DNA from: Salibacteraceae bacterium
GTDB lineage: Bacteria > Bacteroidota > Bacteroidia > Flavobacteriales_G > Salibacteraceae
Assembly: GCA_018401875.1 (NCBI GenBank)
Contig: JAGYJZ010000012.1
Span: 1 to 64,000 of the forward strand
Length of the DNA stretch: 64,000 nucleotides
Direction: 5' to 3'
This document shows, in pieces, positions 21,909 through 30,191 of this stretch; position 1 is the first letter of the stretch; the number at the start of each line of letters is the position of its first letter. The notes under the pieces are model-generated. The model made no database searches. It worked only from the letters and a program-made list of their open reading frames with translations, and was not told the origin of the DNA. The translations under genes and the position numbers were made by a program.

Positions 21909-23501
21909 CTATTTTGCGATGAGTTTCAGGTCCCGCTCAATTTCTGGCTGGAATGAACTTTTACCCAAAATTTTCACCTCAAACGACACCGGCTCGAACC
22001 CAGGTGAATCAACAAACACCTCGAACTCTCCTGGAGGTAAAATGATGACATATCGGAGTGAATTTGGGTTGGGTGTGTAAATACCAAACAATCCACCGTT
22101 GTTAAGGTAGGTCACTGTTATTTCGGCTGACAATACTTCAAACTGTGGTTCAGCGCTGGTAATTTCTCCGCGCAGGACACTGTATTCACTTTCCACCTCA
22201 TTGATGGTAACGCGATAGATGTCATAGTCGCCATACCCATCTTCGCGCAAGGCTGACATGTAGCCGTACCTGCCTGATCGTGAAATACGAAAGTTCATGT
22301 CGTCATCAACAGAATTGATGGGGTAACCTAAGTTTCTAGGGTTTACGAAGCGCAATGAATCAAGATTCCATTTGGCTTTAAAAATATCGTAGCCCCCCAT
22401 TGAAAAATGACCTTTTGAGCTGAAGTATAAAAACTCTCCGTCAGGAGATAGGTTAGGAAAGTCTTCATCGCGCTCGGTATTAACATCCGGGCCTGCATTG
22501 AAAGGAACAACCCATTTTCCATTAGGTAGTTTTTTAATAATCCAGATATCTGTTCCTCCATAGCCATTTGGTCTGTCACTTACGAAGTAAATGGAATTGC
22601 CATCGAGCGAATATGAAGCCGCGATCTCTCTGTACTTGCTATTTACTTTCTGATCTAGAGGCTTAATGTTAGAAAGTTTACCATCCTGAAAATCGCCCGA
22701 TAAAATATCGCCACTCACACCTTCTTCACCTTTCATGAGAAGAATTTGGGAACCGTCTCCTGACATACCAACGATCACTTCGCTTTCTGCAGGGTCATTG
22801 GTTGCACCCGGCATTGGAATTCCATCTTGATATTCTCCATTCTTCACTTCAGAAAAATAAATGTTGGAAGCGTAGGTTCCGTTTGGAATAATCTCACTTC
22901 CGTCATCGCGCTTTGACGTGTACACTACGAAGCGCTCATCATTGGTTACAAAAGGGAAATAATCAGGGAACGGACTGTTGATGTGTTCACCCAAGTTCTC
23001 AAAGGTGCAATCCTTGGGAAATTTCATCAACTCGTAGGCATTCTCACAATATTCAATTTCTATCTGCGCTTCTTCCACTGAAAATTCAGAGCCCATGTCG
23101 TGAAATTCGATGAACTTATTGAACATGTCGATAGCACGGTCAAATTGATGATCCACTTGGTAGGCTTTTCCCATAAGGTAATACACCGTGGAGGCTTCTT
23201 CATCATAGAAAACGACCTTTTCGAAATACGGTATCGCTTTGATTTGATTAAAATCGGAATTCAAATAGCACAATCCTGTGTTGAAGTTATATTTCAAATC
23301 TTCCGGACTTTCTTCTAACAAGACTAAATATTCATCTAAAGCAGCTTTATAATTTTCATCAAAGAAAAATTGATCAGCCTTCGTCTCATCCCCAGCAGCA
23401 GGTGATTCATCCGAAGCCACACTAACTGGAGTATCCTGAGAGAAAATTGCAGGTGCAACTAACAGGCTCAAGATGAGTAGTAATAAAAGGTTTTTCATCA
23501 T
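21909..23501 (-). CDS. TPR-PD40-carboxypeptidase-like protein (PorE-like, without OmpA domain)
   Basis: 530 residues from the first of two ATGs at 23501. Signal peptide ~1-21; TPR region ~35-150; WD40-like PD40 propeller ~170-430 with repeated 'SYSLDGNSIYFVSDRPNGYGGTDIWI' and 'NLSPDGEFLYFSSKGHFSMGGYDIF'; C-terminal carboxypeptidase-regulatory-like beta domain ~440-525. This is the order of the T9SS component PorE and related OmpA-family proteins, but the peptidoglycan-binding OmpA domain that normally follows is missing: the frame stops at 'RDLKLIAK'. A scaffold role at the outer membrane is an inference. Confidence 0.8.
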   Translation of the reverse strand: MMKNLLLLLILSLLVAPAIFSQDTPVSVASDESPAAGDETKADQFFFDENYKAALDEYLVLLEESPEDLKYNFNTGLCYLNSDFNQIKAIPYFEKVVFYDEEASTVYYLMGKAYQVDHQFDRAIDMFNKFIEFHDMGSEFSVEEAQIEIEYCENAYELMKFPKDCTFENLGEHINSPFPDYFPFVTNDERFVVYTSKRDDGSEIIPNGTYASNIYFSEVKNGEYQDGIPMPGATNDPAESEVIVGMSGDGSQILLMKGEEGVSGDILSGDFQDGKLSNIKPLDQKVNSKYREIAASYSLDGNSIYFVSDRPNGYGGTDIWIIKKLPNGKWVVPFNAGPDVNTERDEDFPNLSPDGEFLYFSSKGHFSMGGYDIFKAKWNLDSLRFVNPRNLGYPINSVDDDMNFRISRSGRYGYMSALREDGYGDYDIYRVTINEVESEYSVLRGEITSAEPQFEVLSAEITVTYLNNGGLFGIYTPNPNSLRYVIILPPGEFEVFVDSPGFEPVSFEVKILGKSSFQPEIERDLKLIAK

Positions 23502-23516
23502 ACGATTTTGGAATGC

Positions 23517-23524
23517 CAAATTTA
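23517..23524 (-). promoter_or_regulatory. -7 promoter element (TAAATTTG) of the PorE-like gene
   Basis: Exact TAnnTTTG on the minus strand, 15 bases before the ATG at 23501. Confidence 0.5.
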
Positions 23525-23552
23525 ACAATGCGCTGCAAAGGTGACACGTTTT

Positions 23553-23978
23553 TTATGAACTATGATCAGCAATAATGCACCATTTGTTATTTATCTTGCG
23601 CAAGACCAGTGTAAATCGGCCTTGCAATGTGTCTGAAACCCTCGTTAACCGCCACTCACCCGTGGCAAATGCCGATTCATTTGAAAGTAACTGAACATCC
23701 AAATCATTGAACTGCAACGCGCCCATGTCGGCCTTGCTGGGATAAGATTTTTGATACCGCGCCAATGTTTGATTCCATCCTCTATTGATCTTTGTACCAC
23801 CCGTGAAAATCAGCAAGTCACTTTTCCAATAGCCTTTCATGTAGCCTTCGATATCGCCTCGATTCCACGATTCTACCTGTTGGTTTAAAACGCTGTGAAT
23901 TTCAAGCATATCTTTCTCTTCGTGGGTACACGAAGAGCATAAAAAAAGGATGAAAAAGATATAACTATAGGTGGACAT
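23553..23978 (-). CDS. NTF2/SnoaL-like (DUF4440-type) lipoprotein
   Basis: 141 residues from the ATG at 23978 (the longer frame to 23990 begins with TTG). Lipobox in 'FLCSSC' gives a lipoprotein with Cys about 17. The domain runs 'LEIHSVLNQQVESWNRGDIEGYMKGYW', 'FTGGTKINRGWNQTLARYQKSYP', 'LLSNESAFATGEWRLTRVSDTLQGRFTLVLRKINNKWCIIADHSS', the pattern of DUF4440/SnoaL-like cone-shaped folds. The substrate is unknown. The start overlaps the DUF2452 gene by 14 bases, so the two are probably translationally linked. Confidence 0.8.
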   Translation of the reverse strand: MSTYSYIFFILFLCSSCTHEEKDMLEIHSVLNQQVESWNRGDIEGYMKGYWKSDLLIFTGGTKINRGWNQTLARYQKSYPSKADMGALQFNDLDVQLLSNESAFATGEWRLTRVSDTLQGRFTLVLRKINNKWCIIADHSS

Positions 23979-24414
23979 CAGTATTTTCAATTTCCCATGT
24001 ATGATCGCCCATCAACCGTATCGCACTCAGGTGTTCCCAATCAGGTTTCCGGCTTCCCCAATCGCTTTCTGACAGCATACTCACTTGGTAACGACCGTCT
24101 TCTTTACGATAAAGATGGTAGGTGTTTCCAATAATCGGTTGAAATGAAATTTTAGCCTCGTATATTTTCTCTGAAAGTGATTTCCTCAACTCAATTGCCT
24201 CTACTTGCTTTGCCAGTAAAGTGATTTGTTCTTTTATTTGAAGTAATTGACGGTCTGTTTGCTCATACATTGCCGAAAGCGACCTGCCTTTTATCTTTCC
24301 TTGATCTTCAGGTTTAATTATCGCACTACCAACATGGTGGGCATATTCGAGTAAGCCGGGCGTATTCGTTATTTTATCAGGATCGATGGGGTTTACAAAT
24401 TCTTTTTCCTCCAT
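23965..24414 (-). CDS. DUF2452 domain protein
   Basis: 149 residues, soluble, no signal peptide. Recognised by 'NPIDPDKITNTPGLLEYAHHVGSAIIKPEDQGKIKGRSL', a central helix 'AMYEQTDRQLLQIKEQITLLAKQVEAI', and 'ISFQPIIGNTYHLY' followed by 'GDHTWE'. The family is widespread in Bacteroidota without a known function. It is followed by the SnoaL-like lipoprotein gene with overlap. Confidence 0.85.
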   Translation of the reverse strand: MEEKEFVNPIDPDKITNTPGLLEYAHHVGSAIIKPEDQGKIKGRSLSAMYEQTDRQLLQIKEQITLLAKQVEAIELRKSLSEKIYEAKISFQPIIGNTYHLYRKEDGRYQVSMLSESDWGSRKPDWEHLSAIRLMGDHTWEIENTDVHL

Positions 24415-24446
24415 GAACAGACAAACAAGTGCTTGGCTTTTTATGT

Positions 24447-27400
24447 TTAGCGGATCAGCGAGAATGTGCCAGTCACTTCTTTTTCTTCTCCGTTAGAAGT
24501 CACATAGCGGATTACATACACATACGTTGTGTTGGGTGCATAGGTATTGCTGTTGGGCATTATTCCATCCCACGCTGCATCCATGTCATCGGATGAAAAC
24601 ATCTTCTCACCCCAACGATTAAACACCTCAAGTTCGAAAGACTTACCCTCATTGAAGCCTTCCACCGTCCAAACATCATTGATACCATCGCCATTAGGGG
24701 TAAATCCATTTGGAATGTAGAGCGTAGTGACGGGATCGACTATGAGTCGCCAATTTTTATCGTTTGAACTTTTTCCTGGTTCATTCCAACTCGGACTAAA
24801 AGCGGTGTCAGGGCAATTAAAGGTGTTCCAAGCCACTTGATAAACGGGATACTTTCCAGAATTAATGTAGGTATGACTCGGGGCGAAATCGTCTGAATTA
24901 TTACCATCGCCAAAATTCCAAAACCACCGCACTCCGTTGGCTGATGTATTAATAAATTGAACGAAAGGATCGAACTTATTGACTGTTTGTTGGCGCATTT
25001 TAAATGAGGCCGTTGGCTTTGGTAGAACCACCAAAGGCAATTGATATTTGAGGGTTGCGTCACAGCCAAGCTCGCTCACCGCACGCAATGCAATGCGATG
25101 AAATGTCGGAATCACCGTATCGTTGTGGATGATAATGGTCGCAGCAAATTCATTTGAAACCAAAGAATCATTCAAAAACCACTCGTAGCTCAATATTCCC
25201 GAATTGATAAACGATAAATTATCAGTCGAAACTTTCAATGGCGCGCAACCCTCGATTGGGTCTAGAATAAAGTCAACCGATGGCGTTTCAGGAATAGTGA
25301 TTTCTTTTGTGATTTGGTCTTCACAACCCTTATTTGATACTGCGATCAATTCAACCTGATATGCTCCTGCATTTAAGAACACTTCTTCGGGATGCTCAGT
25401 AGAAGATGTGTTTCCATTACCGAAGTCCCAATCGGTAAATTCAATGTTTCCATTGGCCACTCGTGACGTATTTTGAAAGCTTGAAGAATCACCTGAACAC
25501 GCTAGCTCAAAGGTAAAATTAGCGGTGGGAAGTGGGAAGATCGATGCTGTATTTGTAGCGAAAGAAGTGCATCCATAATTGCTCCATGTAGTAAACCTGA
25601 CGTTTATGTTTTCGGGTGAGTTTGTTTCAAAAACGGCATTTTGGGTGGTTACTGTGTCTAAGGTGTTAAACACCCATTCCCAAGCCACAATTTGGTCGCC
25701 ACCAGGTGTTGTTTGCGGTATTGAAGATTGGTCATTAAACGGCAGAGGATCGCCCTCGCACACGTTGTTTTGCCAACCGAATGCTGTGATTGGCGAAGGG
25801 TAAACGCGAACGTACTTATGAACCGAGTCTTCGCACCCAAAATTAGACTGAACTGTGAATGTTACTTTGTATTCGCCTGGCATTACATAATCGTGGTCTA
25901 CATTGGCTGACAGTGACGACTGACCATCTCCAAATTGCCACTGATAGCTGCTCAAGTTACCACTGGTATTGAACGACCCATCTTCAAAACTGGTGAGTTC
26001 ATTATCGCACGCAGAGTCGGCAGAGAAATTCGCAACAGGCAGGTGATACACTTGAATTGTTTTAAGCATGGAATCAACGCAGCCACTGTCTGAAACAACC
26101 TTCAGTTTTACGGTTTGAGCACCGGGAGCCAAAAACAAATGCGATGGACCAGGAAATGGCGCATTTGAGTTAGAAAAGTTGTCGATACTGCCATCACCAA
26201 AGTTCCATATCCATGTGGCCAAATTTCCTAAATCAACAGAAGAGCTATCATCAAATGCGGTTGCCACATTAAAACACACACCATCGGCAAAGAAGTTTGA
26301 TTCAGGAATTGGATGAACCGAGATATTCTTAACAATAGAATCTCTGCAGCCATCTTGATCATAGACTTTTAATTCTATCGGATAAGTTCCCCAGACGCTA
26401 AACGAATGACTAGCCGAATCTGTCGTATAATCACTTACCCCATTGGCATTAACGTCCCATTCATAAGAAGAAATTGGCGCTGCGGCTGGCGTTGAATTAT
26501 CATTGAGTATGACCGCGCTTCCTTCACAGGCATTTTCAAACGTAAAATCAACATTTGGCGGATCTTGTACCGACACCAACGCTTCAACGGTATCAATACA
26601 CCCAGTATTTGTTTCAATGATCAATTCTACCGTGTAGGTGCCAGACGCTGCATAGGTATAGCTCGGATCCTGAACCGTATCGGTGCCAGTGGCATCTCCC
26701 ATGTCCCACTGCCAGGAGACAACATTCCCCATGGGCACATTTGAACTGTCAGTCAAGTTTACCGGATCACCGAGACATCCTAAGGTTGAACCAAAAGCTG
26801 CTGTTGGCGGAGAATGAATGAAGATGTACTTGTTACTCGTATCCGTGCAACCGTTAATATCTGTAGCAATCAGACTGACCAAAAAGGTATCAGCTGTGTT
26901 GTACAAATGAGATGGATTTGTATCTGTGGAGGTGGTGCCATCTCCAAAATCCCAATAAAAATTAACCAGGTTACTGAAGGCATTGGCGCCAGCGCAACCA
27001 CTTGTATCGGTAAAAAAGAAGTTGGCCGTATCTCCTAAGCACACATCTTGACTTTCTATTTGATAATCAACATAGAGCTCATAGTTGAAGTTTAAATAGC
27101 GTGCGAAGGCTTGTGAATAGTTATAAAACCCAAACAAACCAGGCTCAAAGCAGCCAGGCTCATCGAAAATCGTGTCGTTGTCAATCATAATGACTGCTCG
27201 AGTTGGGGTGTAAAGCAATTCAAAGTTGTAATACGCGTTCGTCACCCAACCATTGATCGCGCTGTAGTCTGTTTGCAATACATCAAATGTCGGAGAAGGT
27301 GTATGAACCCAAAAACTGGGAAAAACGCTGGCATTATTATAATTAAATGTTCCATTTACATGGTTTAGAGAATACCCTTCTTGGGCTATCCATCCTAAAT

Positions 27401-27803
27401 AGTTTTGGGTGTTCTTTTTCCAATCGAAGAGGTAATACTCATGGTTCATAGCGCTATTAAACGCTGGCCCCCAAGCAAATCCATTGGTTTCTTGGAATCC
27501 AAACACGAAACCTACGTAGTCATCATCCACAAAATCCTCCACGCGAAATGTGCCTGTTATACGGACATTAATTAGTGTATCGGGACCAACATTCATGGTT
27601 GGGAAATTCAAATTAGCACCTGAAAGCAACTCAGTATTCGCGGCTTGCACCGTCCATATGCTATTAAACGCTCCTGTAGCTGTCCAGTTGGTAAAGTTGA
27701 CAGATTGCACACATTGCGCGTGAATAAAAAGTGATTGCAAAGTGAATATGCAGAGGATTGATATGTGGGTTAGAATCTTCAATTTGGCGTGACGAATATA
27801 CAT
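24447..27803 (-). CDS. Large PKD-domain adhesin with T9SS type B (gliding-associated) C-terminal domain
   Basis: 1118 residues. Signal peptide ~1-29; N-terminal ~30-245 resembles an L-type lectin/concanavalin domain ('VGFVFGFQETNGFAWGPAF', 'WVTNAYYNFELLYTPTRAVIMIDND'); then about eight PKD repeats with 'WDFGDGTTSTDTNPSHLY' patterns; C-terminal ~90 residues 'IPNGFTPNGDGINDVW ... VFNRWGEKMFSS ... AWDG ... YVYVIRY' are the type B sorting domain. The product should be surface exposed and may bind polysaccharide through the lectin-like part. It stands upstream of DUF2452 on the same strand. Confidence 0.92.
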   Translation of the reverse strand: MYIRHAKLKILTHISILCIFTLQSLFIHAQCVQSVNFTNWTATGAFNSIWTVQAANTELLSGANLNFPTMNVGPDTLINVRITGTFRVEDFVDDDYVGFVFGFQETNGFAWGPAFNSAMNHEYYLFDWKKNTQNYLGWIAQEGYSLNHVNGTFNYNNASVFPSFWVHTPSPTFDVLQTDYSAINGWVTNAYYNFELLYTPTRAVIMIDNDTIFDEPGCFEPGLFGFYNYSQAFARYLNFNYELYVDYQIESQDVCLGDTANFFFTDTSGCAGANAFSNLVNFYWDFGDGTTSTDTNPSHLYNTADTFLVSLIATDINGCTDTSNKYIFIHSPPTAAFGSTLGCLGDPVNLTDSSNVPMGNVVSWQWDMGDATGTDTVQDPSYTYAASGTYTVELIIETNTGCIDTVEALVSVQDPPNVDFTFENACEGSAVILNDNSTPAAAPISSYEWDVNANGVSDYTTDSASHSFSVWGTYPIELKVYDQDGCRDSIVKNISVHPIPESNFFADGVCFNVATAFDDSSSVDLGNLATWIWNFGDGSIDNFSNSNAPFPGPSHLFLAPGAQTVKLKVVSDSGCVDSMLKTIQVYHLPVANFSADSACDNELTSFEDGSFNTSGNLSSYQWQFGDGQSSLSANVDHDYVMPGEYKVTFTVQSNFGCEDSVHKYVRVYPSPITAFGWQNNVCEGDPLPFNDQSSIPQTTPGGDQIVAWEWVFNTLDTVTTQNAVFETNSPENINVRFTTWSNYGCTSFATNTASIFPLPTANFTFELACSGDSSSFQNTSRVANGNIEFTDWDFGNGNTSSTEHPEEVFLNAGAYQVELIAVSNKGCEDQITKEITIPETPSVDFILDPIEGCAPLKVSTDNLSFINSGILSYEWFLNDSLVSNEFAATIIIHNDTVIPTFHRIALRAVSELGCDATLKYQLPLVVLPKPTASFKMRQQTVNKFDPFVQFINTSANGVRWFWNFGDGNNSDDFAPSHTYINSGKYPVYQVAWNTFNCPDTAFSPSWNEPGKSSNDKNWRLIVDPVTTLYIPNGFTPNGDGINDVWTVEGFNEGKSFELEVFNRWGEKMFSSDDMDAAWDGIMPNSNTYAPNTTYVYVIRYVTSNGEEKEVTGTFSLIR

Positions 27804-27871
27804 TTCACATGCTATAAAAACGCACGCATCTGCAATTGGTTGGCATAAAACAGGAATTAGTCGAAGAAATT

Positions 27872-29293
27872 TTACAATCCGTACTTATCAATGAGGTAAA
27901 CCAACGCTGCGATCGAAGCCGTGCCCAATTCTAACTCTCTCTTATTCACAGTATCAAATGTATCATTGGCGCTGTGGTGGTGATCAAAGTAGCGTTGACT
28001 GTCTGGCACAAATCCAATCAGCACATTGTTTTCGGTTTTTAACGGACCAACATCAGCACCTGCACCACCTTCTTCAACCTGATGTATGCCGTATTCATCT
28101 AGCAACTCCTTCCAAGATTGAATTTTCTGAATTTGGGATTGATTCCCCTCTACATGGAAACCGCGCGGAGTAAATCCACCGCGGTCTGACTCTATGGCCG
28201 CAATGTGTTCTTCTTTGCCTGATTGAGCATATTCACTATAGGCTGTGGCACCGCGCAAACCATTCTCCTCGTTCATAAAAAACACAACCCGCACGGTATG
28301 TTTCGGTTGGTAGTTTATTTTTTGCAGAAGTTCGAGAACGCCCAGCGATTGCATCACTCCTGCCCCATCGTCATGCGCCCCGTCTCCAACGTCCCAACTG
28401 TCTAAATGTCCACCAACCAAGATCGCTTTTTCGGGATGTTCCGTTCCTTTTATCTCACCAATTACGTTAAATGACTCTTTATCGTCAAGCGTTTTACACA
28501 TCATCAGCATCATCACTTTTACGTCATTGCCAACGCTGAGTAATTTCGATAGTGTTTCAGCGTCTTGAGTGCTAACAGCCGCTGCTGGAATCTTTGTAAT
28601 TCCATCCTCATATTTCATGCTTCCTGTATGCGGAAAATCGTCAATCCGAAGGTTAAGCGACCGCACCAAAACACCTACTGCTCCATACTTTGCGGCCTCC
28701 ACTGCTCCGCCCCAACGATGCATCACACAATGTCCGTAGCTGTGAAACGTGTAGAGATTTTCTGGATTCATCTCCTCATTGAAAAACACGATCTTTCCTT
28801 TTACGCCTTCCTCACCGAGTTGCTTGAGTTCGTCCCACGTTTTCACTTCAACCACATCAGCCACTAATCCATCATCGCCCGTTGCGATTGAACCGCCCAA
28901 CGCCAAAATACTGAGTTCGTCTTTCTGCCCGTCCTCTGAAACGTAATACGACAATTCCTTTGCACCGCGTTTCCACACAGGCACCATGAGTGATTGTTTC
29001 CATGGATTCAAACCAAGGTCATTCATCAGGTCGAACGAATACTCCACCGCTTCATCCGCTTGAAGCGAACCGCTCAATCGATGACCGATGTTTCTACACA
29101 TGTCACCAAGCCACGGATACACGTTACTCTCGGTAAGAGCCAACCGGAAAATTTCTGCTATTTCAAGGCTGTCCGAAGCAAACTGCTCATTCACTGAACC
29201 AAAAGAACGCTTGGCATCGTCTTGTCCTATTGCGTGTGAAAAAATTAAAACCGAGCCTAGAATGGCAAAGACAAATGGTTGAGTTCTCTTCAT
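27872..29293 (-). CDS. M28 family zinc metallopeptidase (carboxypeptidase Q-like), secreted
   Basis: 473 residues. Signal peptide ~1-23. A PA domain is inserted around 135-260. The M28 catalytic core has the zinc ligands: 'LVGGHLDSWDVGDGAHDDGAGV' (His and Asp), 'MNEENGLRGATAYSEY' (Glu general base and ligand), 'AAIESDRGGFTP' (Asp), and a late His in 'YFDHHHSANDTFD'. Related enzymes release dipeptides or N-terminal residues from peptides. No T9SS tail is present, so it is probably periplasmic. Confidence 0.92.
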   Translation of the reverse strand: MKRTQPFVFAILGSVLIFSHAIGQDDAKRSFGSVNEQFASDSLEIAEIFRLALTESNVYPWLGDMCRNIGHRLSGSLQADEAVEYSFDLMNDLGLNPWKQSLMVPVWKRGAKELSYYVSEDGQKDELSILALGGSIATGDDGLVADVVEVKTWDELKQLGEEGVKGKIVFFNEEMNPENLYTFHSYGHCVMHRWGGAVEAAKYGAVGVLVRSLNLRIDDFPHTGSMKYEDGITKIPAAAVSTQDAETLSKLLSVGNDVKVMMLMMCKTLDDKESFNVIGEIKGTEHPEKAILVGGHLDSWDVGDGAHDDGAGVMQSLGVLELLQKINYQPKHTVRVVFFMNEENGLRGATAYSEYAQSGKEEHIAAIESDRGGFTPRGFHVEGNQSQIQKIQSWKELLDEYGIHQVEEGGAGADVGPLKTENNVLIGFVPDSQRYFDHHHSANDTFDTVNKRELELGTASIAALVYLIDKYGL

Positions 29294-29297
29294 CAGC

Positions 29298-29305
29298 CAA
29301 AAATA
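29298..29305 (-). promoter_or_regulatory. -7 promoter element (TATTTTTG) of the M28 peptidase gene
   Basis: Exact TAnnTTTG on the minus strand, ending 4 bases before the ATG at 29293. Confidence 0.5.
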
Positions 29306-29327
29306 TTGCGCTTATCTTAAATACAGC

Positions 29328-30134
29328 TTATTGCTTGACGATTCTGTGCTGAACCGTTTTGCCATCAATAACCAAAATGGCGTTGTAAATTCCATTTTCT
29401 AGGCCTTGAAGATTTAAATCAGCCTGATTCGCATTCACTTGGAATGAATTTACCAGCGAGCCATGCATCGAGTAGATTCTCACACTTTCAATGTTCTTAT
29501 CCGATTGGATGGTGATGTTTTCAGAAGCAGGATTCGGGAAAATGTCGATGGTCGTGTTAATTTCCCCGATCGACAAGAGGTTCAATGCTTTTTCTACTTC
29601 GTCTTGGCCGTAAGCATTGTACGCAATCAATTTGATGAAATAAATCTCATCTGTAGCATAGGTGTGGCATATCTCGGATACATTCGATGCGTTGGTAGTG
29701 CCATCGCCAAACAACCAAAATAAAGTTTCTGCGCGCGCTGAAGTGCTCGTGAAACAAATTTCGGTGGTACTCCAGTCCCAATAGAAATCAGCTACGGGAG
29801 CCAAACATGAATCTACGGTTAAACTTGCAGAAGAAGATGTGGCGCTATCGCCATTCTGATCTACTACCAGGCAATAAAACGCATTGCTATTGAATTGAAT
29901 CACAGAATCGCACAGTTGCAGAGTAGCCATATTTCCAACAAGCGACATTTGACCTGCCGAGTCTTCCATTATCCAAGCATACGATAACCCATCACCTACC
30001 GCACTCACTGAAAAGTTGGCGCAAGAATCGACACAAACAGTTGTGTTTTGTGGATTTTGAGTGATCACCGGCTGCGCAAACACAGCTGATATTGAGAAAA
30101 TAAACGATGTAAAAGCGAGTAAATTTTTATTCAT
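29328..30134 (-). CDS. Ig/PKD-like protein with T9SS type A sorting domain
   Basis: 268 residues. Signal peptide ~1-20 ending VFAQ; an Ig-like domain (~22-110, with 'ITQNPQNTTVCVDSCANFSVSAVGDGLSYAW'); a PKD domain (~115-190, 'TLFWLFGDGTTNASNVSEICHTY'); a C-terminal sorting domain (~195-268, 'IDIFPNPASENITIQSDKNIESVRIY ... GIYNAILVIDGKTVQHRIVKQ'). The product is a small surface or secreted protein of unknown ligand. It is on the same strand as the M28 gene, 34 bases upstream of that gene's promoter region. Confidence 0.88.
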   Translation of the reverse strand: MNKNLLAFTSFIFSISAVFAQPVITQNPQNTTVCVDSCANFSVSAVGDGLSYAWIMEDSAGQMSLVGNMATLQLCDSVIQFNSNAFYCLVVDQNGDSATSSSASLTVDSCLAPVADFYWDWSTTEICFTSTSARAETLFWLFGDGTTNASNVSEICHTYATDEIYFIKLIAYNAYGQDEVEKALNLLSIGEINTTIDIFPNPASENITIQSDKNIESVRIYSMHGSLVNSFQVNANQADLNLQGLENGIYNAILVIDGKTVQHRIVKQ

Positions 30135-30191
30135 CGGAGCGATTTATAGGTTGTAAATTTAACACCTAGACGCAAATTTTGGGTATGGTGG

